Positions 58,271 through 64,000 of a stretch of 64,000 bases of DNA are shown here, in pieces; the stretch's first letter is position 1; each line of letters starts with the position of its first letter. The DNA is taken from the NCBI GenBank assembly GCA_038380435.1, contig JAWZYU010000034.1:19137404-19201403 (forward strand). Reading direction: 5' to 3'. Made by a program: the position numbers and the translations under genes. This DNA comes from Ryuthela nishihirai. Its lineage: Eukaryota > Arthropoda > Arachnida > Araneae > Heptathelidae. Below the pieces are notes generated by a model. The model ran no database searches. It saw nothing but the letters and a program-made list of their open reading frames with translations, and was not told the origin of the DNA.

Positions 58271-58895
58271 TTGGTTGGTTGGGGTTTAATGGCACATGGG
58301 CAGCTCAGGCCATATGCGCCAAACAAATGGGAAAATAAATGATAAAAGACAAGAAAACTCACAACCAATATTTAAAACAAAAACAAAAGGACAAGATGTA
58401 AATAAAAACAAGTGTATAAAGAACAAGTAAAACAATGATAAATATAGGAAAACAAAATAAATTCAACCCAGGTATAAATGACCCTGGCTATCTATAACAA
58501 AACCATAAATTATGTAAAATCAAAGTCTGTTAAAATACCCAGTATATTTTAAAAAGCAAAAAAACAGTGGTAAAAAAACAATGATCAGATAAAAGATGTC
58601 CGAGTGTAAGAGGCTTGGACATAAAATCATGGAAGTTAAAATACAAACATCATTCAATATTAAAACATGGACATTCGATTAAAACATGTTTAACAGATAA
58701 AATGGTGTCACAAAACTCACACTTAAGTTTGTTGTCCACCCTTAGAAAAAAAAATTAGTAATAAATGAATGACTTAAGTGAAGCCGAGCAAGTACAACTT
58801 CCTTTTTGTGATTCCTGCAGTAATATGACTGCCATGTTTTAATGATAGGTTTGATCTCAAAGAGCTTGTTCATAAGCTCATAATCATGACCAAGA
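58271..58895 (-). mobile_element. 5'-truncated copy of the I-type LINE
   Basis: Colinear with 32649-33255, from the CCAACCAACCAA 3' end to the RNase H C-terminal region (GCCGAGCAAGTACAACTTCC in both). Flanked by TTCTCTACAG (58261-58270) and TTCTTTACAG (58896-58905). Confidence 0.9.
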
Positions 58896-58905
58896 TTCTT
58901 TACAG

Positions 58906-59632
58906 GAGAGATTCACAAAGCATCAGACAGATGCCAGACAAAACAAACCAACATCCACTGCCGAGCTGGTAATTCAACATACAGCTATGATAGACTGAGG
59001 GCACACCACACTGCTAGCAAGTATATCTACTAAGTACAGAATCATTGTGTGTGAGGCTATTGAGATAATAACCTCATCTGTTCCCATCTGTAATTGAGAC
59101 AATGGAATCACCCTTTGTGACATTTGGACACAGTTTTAAAAAGTCATAATGTCACCACATAATGTCACTAAAGAAAGAGTGTTGTCTTTGTTCTAAAAAA
59201 CTTTTGTGTTTATATCTGAAAACTTTGCAATACACAAATGGAATTTCTCATTTATTTTAAAACCTTAAAAAGTGTAAGAAGCACCTCTGACCTTGTTAGC
59301 ACATTTACCAGACAAAACCTGTCAGTTTGCTATCATGAACAAAATCGACTATGATGCCAAAGTTTTGGATTTTACAAAGTTCTATTTGCACTAGTTGCAC
59401 TAGTGCACTAGTTTAATCATGGATGTCACCACTAGCATCAAACACTAAGTTTTCTGGCTAAAAAAACAACCAATGGCTCTTCAAGGATATCAAGAAAAGT
59501 GTTCACTGAGCAAAAGAAAAGTTTAAAAAGTTTTTATTGCTCAACGACAGAGAACTTTTTGTTATTATATCTTAATATCCAACAATATAGTGCACACTAT
59601 TTTAGTACTTAGGTTCTCACAAGATGTTTGGT
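58906..59632. other. No gene seen
   Basis: AT-rich spacer. A TTGCACTAG/AGTGCACTAG repeat lies near 59385-59412. Confidence 0.5.
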
Positions 59633-59997
59633 TTGTTTTACCTCTGAGCAGCACTTTTTTGCACACCATGGGCTAAATGGCCAGGTCACATGGACCCCTG
59701 AAGGCTCAGAGAAGGATAGGAGAGGGGACCCACTGGAATGGCTGTCGGGAGACAGATGGTAGCCTCCCGTCAAGGCCATCCAGTATGTTCTTTAACGTGC
59801 ACAGGGTATGGCTCTCTCACACGTCTTAACGTCCCATCTGATGGACAACAGCCTTTCCAAGCCCATTGGTGTCCCCTACTGACAGTGGGCAGGGCGGGAA
59901 GTTTTGCGGAGATAAATCTCAACGCTGACCCAGCCGGGATTCGAACCTGGGAACTACAGATTACGAGCCTGGCTCGCTACTGACTGAGCCCCCCCCC
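59633..59997 (-). repeat. SINE A copy ending in a C-tract and (CA)n
   Basis: The body is intact, with a short deletion near 59820. The head merges into a run of about 17 C followed by ACACACACACA at 60005-60016. Confidence 0.9.
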
Positions 59998-60016
59998 CCC
60001 CCCCCACACACACACA

Positions 60017-61419
60017 AGATGATAATATACCATACCAATAATATCACATAGGATTTAATGAGAATTAGCCTAAATGGCAGAATGCAGCAATTGTCATTCA
60101 GAGGATTAGGCTGACCACCTGTGCAAGTGAATGAAATAAGACACTAGTATTTCAAAGTATGCTTTATTTTACTGTTCCATCATCAAAAATAATGCAAAAA
60201 CATTACTTTAAAATATCATTCAATTACTGCAAGAAAATGGAGGAAATATGGTTTATACTATTATGAATAATACAGTGCTGATATACTTAAAATTTCCTGT
60301 TACTATAAGGAAAAAATAATGACATTAAATATAACTTTACACTTTTTTATATTCAGAAAAACTTAATGAATAAGATTTTATCAATATATGAAATGGGATG
60401 AAGAGCAAAAAAAAATATAAGGGTGGTGGAACAATAAACTAACAGTTTAATTGATAAATAAAAAAAAAACTCTTAATATTCATCATCATCATCCTCCAGC
60501 AGCCATGGGCTACAGAGGTCCAACCAGACTGTGCAGTTTAGTTCTCCAATTGGGAATATTATGCATATGTCATCACAAGTCATATTTATTAACAAAGCAT
60601 GTTTTTAAAGTGAACTCTCATTGAGTCACTGCAGTTTCTGATTAAGAATTTTGGGTTATGTAATATAAAAATAGTTTTCATATTTTGTGCAGTTAAATTC
60701 TTCTGGGTTATCCATAAACACATGATTCACAAAAACAAAATTTCTACTGGCATTCCTCCAAACTATATTATAGGTTGGGTAACAATATTACAGTTGGTAA
60801 AAACCGGGGATATTTCAGTAAATGTTTCAATTTCAGTCATTCAATAATAATTACCCTAACTTTGAAAATAAATGCTTTCACAGAACATTTGACTGAGTTA
60901 TTCCTTATTTAAGAATAAAAATAACAGGAATTTTTAACTGGGACAAAAGTTAAATCAGACAGGATGATGGGACATTAAAAATCTGGGTCATAGGGTCATT
61001 CTAATTACAGGGAAGGTATGGCAGTTTACATAACAAATTCCCTAAAGCTCTAGCTCTATAATTCTTTGAATACTAAAATAATAAATGAAGCATGTGGCAT
61101 GACTTAGATATTTGATTCTTCTAATATGAATTATTACAGTACAAGATTATGAAGAATTTTTTTTATGTATAAAGTTACTTGATCAGTTACCAAAAAATAG
61201 ACTTATAGTATAAAGAAGACTTCATTAGTTTACAACTATCTTACTGGGTCAGAATACTTCCTTGTTTGCTAGAAATATACCCTGAAAGCACAATTTATTA
61301 TACCACACCCATCCACACACCTGCCCTACTCCACCATAATAATGTGGCCAGCTGAAACCCCTTGAAGGCTATAAATAGATCAGATACCTACCTACTACTA
61401 CACAGTATATCTGCGACTA
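60017..61419. other. Spacer with a short RTE-like 3' end
   Basis: 60478-60545 is the minus-strand 3' end of the RTE-like LINE (CATCATCATCATCCTCCAGC then GCCATGGGCTACAGAGGTCC). Otherwise no gene is seen. Confidence 0.65.
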
Positions 61420-62390
61420 ATGATGGGTAAACATGTCAGCCTGAGTGAGTACAATAGTGGACAAATACTCGATGTTAGGAAAGTGGGGTGATCCATATCC
61501 ACAGCAGCAGAATGTTTGTGATTTCTACGTGTGACATTGCATGTTTGTACCTGAACTACATCAAAAATGGAAAAACCTGCAGATGCTGGGGAAAATGTGG
61601 CAGTAACTAGGCCATTGGTGTTCAAGGTGAGTGCTGCCTCTCCTGTATCATAATGTCGGACCAGTGTAGATGATAATGTCAGCATTCAATAACAGGGCAG
61701 CTATGAAGGTCTGCGCAAAGGCCATTCACCATTTGATGGCACAACTGGGCTATGGCAGCTGATGCCCACATCAAGTAACCTTGTTAATAGCATATCACCA
61801 GGCTAAAGAACATTACCAATGGACCATGGAAGATTGGAAATAGGTAGCTTGGTTCAATATATTGAGGTTCCAACTACAACATGCCAATGGAAGGTTGCAT
61901 GTGTGGCATACACTACACAATGGCCATTGACCCTAACTGTCAAGCTGTGTGTAACAGGGTGGTGGAGGTAATGTTCTGAGCATTTTAAATAGGCCACCTT
62001 GAAGTCCCTTGTAACTATTGAGACCACATCACTGCACAAGGCTATGGTGATGTTGACCACCTACACTTGTCATTGCTATCCATTTCCCACAGCAGGATGC
62101 CTTCTTTCAACAAGGTAATGAATGCCCTGTCTCATTGCTTCCATTTGGAGGACTGGTTGGAAGAGCATTCCAGTGAGTTTAAAACCCTCAATTGGCCTTC
62201 TCACTCTCTGGATTTGAACCTGTTAAGCATCTGTGGAGTGATACCCCACAGAGCTGGTTTTCAGGCATTCAAGCCCTAAACCCACCACAGGCAACTTTCA
62301 ATCTTTTACAGGCAGCTGTCCTGAATCATGGGCACAATAGCACCCGAATGTTTCTAACATCTGGTAGAGTCCATGCCACCAGGGCCGGAT
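61420..62390 (+). pseudogene. Tc1-like transposase remnant
   Basis: The start MMGKHVSLSEYNSGQILDVR (61420 onward) resembles the Tc1 N-terminal helix-turn-helix. Further right are WLEEHSSEFKTLNWPS then HSLDLNLLSI (about 62150-62230), matching the conserved region before the last catalytic residue, where the usual P-D-L-N-P is altered to L-D-L-N-L. HLWSDTPQSW follows in another frame. Length of about 970 bp fits a Tc1 transposase. Many stops. No inverted repeats were recognised. Confidence 0.72.
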
Positions 62391-62504
62391 CTAGGAGGGA
62401 GGATGCCTCCCCCATCAAACTTCTAGTAGTAGAGGCAAAATATTATTACATTTCATGCATTTTTCAAGAAATTTTCAAAGAACTGTAAAACAGCAGGAAA
62501 TGTT

Positions 62505-62572
62505 ATCATCATCATCCTCAAGCAGCCATGGGCTACGGAGGTCCAACCAGATTGCATAGAAAACCAGTCTCT
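62505..62572 (-). repeat. Short 3' end of the RTE-like LINE
   Basis: ATCATCATCATCCTCAAGCA then GCCATGGGCTACGGAGGTCC matches the complement of 7615-7682. Confidence 0.75.
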
Positions 62573-63702
62573 TCCCCCCCCCCATATTTTTTTTCTAAGT
62601 CCAGGTATGGATCCATGTATTGCATTGTTGTGAGGGTGAAAGGGTGAAAGGTAGACCCATGGATAATAATAAGTCCTTTCAATATGTATCTAATGTATAT
62701 GTAGAGTTATTATTATTATTAATCAATTAACATGTTTGAATTTATTATTCAATGTCAATTTTTGAAATAACAAAAAAGAATAAAATTGTAAATAACTTAC
62801 CAAACAGCTGAAAGCAATCTCTTTGAGTTTTCTACAACTAAAAGTGCCTGTAAGAAATATTTTAGATTAAAAAAAATTCTTTAAGAAATAGGAATGATTT
62901 CATACTGTAAATGTTAGAAAAACATGTTAGTGTTTTACTCCACCACTAAATTTTAAATTATATATATATGTGTGTGTAATTTTATTTTTGGGTGGGTGGG
63001 TGGTGGGGGAGGTTCCCATGAAGGAAATACAGTTAACTTTTTGCTACCAGTTCCTTAAACTTTAATAATAATAATAATATGAATATTTAGAGGTTTAGAA
63101 ATTAATTTCAGTACTGAAAGGCTGAATACTGACATTAAGATAAACTGAATGTATGGAAATATATGTTTGTCTTCATCTGTGCAACTTGTCATTTTGTTTA
63201 TATGTATCAATAATTATACAATTCCTGTAAGCATGTTTCTATTTTTGTACTATCCTTAATATTTCTTTTTTTAATTTCTCAAATATACTGGGTATCAAAC
63301 CACTTGAACATTTAAATTAATATCTAAAATTACCTGTAACTTGGTTTTACTGTGGTCTGCATGGAATAAATTATTATTATTTAGTCTACTAATAAACACG
63401 ACAAAATGCATTAGCACTAGCCTTTAGAGAAACAGATGAATAACAACAAACAAGTGAAAAAATCTCTTCAAAAGTATGGAATATGAAGTCAGAACTATAA
63501 TATCAGTCTTTATATGTTGTATAGGGACTTGGACAGGTTGTGCCTGGCATTCTTTTCACTGGGGAACATTTTTAAACAAGAGGCAGCTGCAACTTGTCTA
63601 GAGACTTTCTGGTCATCAGGAAAGATTGGGCTTTATTTTAACCACTGTCCTTTGTGAGGTGGACACACTGAGGCTTATTGCAACTTATTGTTAGCAGGTG
63701 CT
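62573..63702. other. Spacer with a G-quadruplex-type motif
   Basis: No gene. GGGTGGGTGGGTGGTGGGGG lies at about 62990-63009. (TA)n and (TG)n stretches just upstream are at 62959-62979, and (AAT)n lies near 63065. Confidence 0.6.
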
Positions 63703-64000
63703 GGGTTGGGTTGTTTTACCTCTGAGCGGCACTTTTTTGCACACCATGGGCTAAATGGCCAGGTCACAAGGACCCCGAAGGCTCAGAGAAGGTTGGGGGA
63801 GGGAACCCACTGGAAATATTTAGATTAAATAACACTGTTGGGAGACAGATGGTAGCCTCCCGTCAAGGCTTTCCAACATGTTCTTTAACACGAACAGGGT
63901 ATGGCTCTCCCGCACACGAGGCCACTGCTTAACGTCCCATCTGACAGACAGCATGCCATTCCAAGCCCATCGGTGTCCCCTACTGACCATGGGCAGGGCG
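63703..64000 (-). repeat. SINE A copy cut by the window end
   Basis: Begins GGGTTGGGTTGTTTTACCTC and is colinear to GGGCAGGGCG at the last base. It carries a short extra segment near 63815-63835. Confidence 0.92.

Noticed and set aside
62375..62660. Possible hAT-like element starting GGGCCGGATCTAGGAGG
   Set aside because: A loosely similar inverted end near 62600 was seen, but the pairing is weak and no target duplication was found.

Overview
The window looks like AT-rich intergenic or intronic DNA of an animal. It is packed with transposable elements and old virus-like insertions. I found no host protein gene, rRNA, genuine tRNA gene or CRISPR array. Spliced THAP/P-type transposases, APE-type LINEs, tRNA-derived SINEs, Tc1/mariner and pogo elements and a Polinton/adintovirus-like block point to a metazoan. 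An invertebrate, probably an arthropod, is my best guess, but the species is inference only.

Layout. 1-1960: AT-rich DNA with short tandem repeats and a foldback minisatellite. 1965-5860: a decayed Polinton/adintovirus-like block (capsid-like gene on the minus strand; PLA2-like, integrase, packaging ATPase and fibre-like genes on the plus strand). 6398-12046: SINEs and an RTE-like LINE remnant. 12539-13322: a broken Tc1 transposase. 13391-21046: a P-type transposon with 25-bp TIRs identical between the two ends and a recognisable two-exon THAP domain. 21430-22840: a degenerate minisatellite. 23296-26545: nested SINEs. 27189-39863: a stack of insertions, in which a Tc1-like element was split by a P-type transposon that was itself split by a full-length I-type LINE and two SINE B copies. 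40090-42175: a Ty3/gypsy pol remnant split by three SINE A copies. 44408-54877: SINEs, a pogo/Tigger deletion derivative, a clustered palindrome, a mariner remnant with a 357-bp tandem duplication, and a small hAT element. 55428-57000: a long inverted repeat. 57001-64000: more SINEs, a truncated copy of the I-type LINE, and a Tc1 remnant.

Two SINE families dominate. SINE A has a tRNA-Met-like head, is about 370 bp long and ends in (AACCC)n. SINE B has a Ser/Leu-tRNA-like head, is about 200 bp long and ends in (TATT)n. Their 3' ends resemble those of the I-type LINE and the RTE-like LINE respectively, which suggests two separate SINE/LINE partnerships. Insertion order can be read from target-site duplications at many junctions. 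Nearly all coding sequence is broken by stops or frameshifts; the LINE gag is the clearest intact frame.
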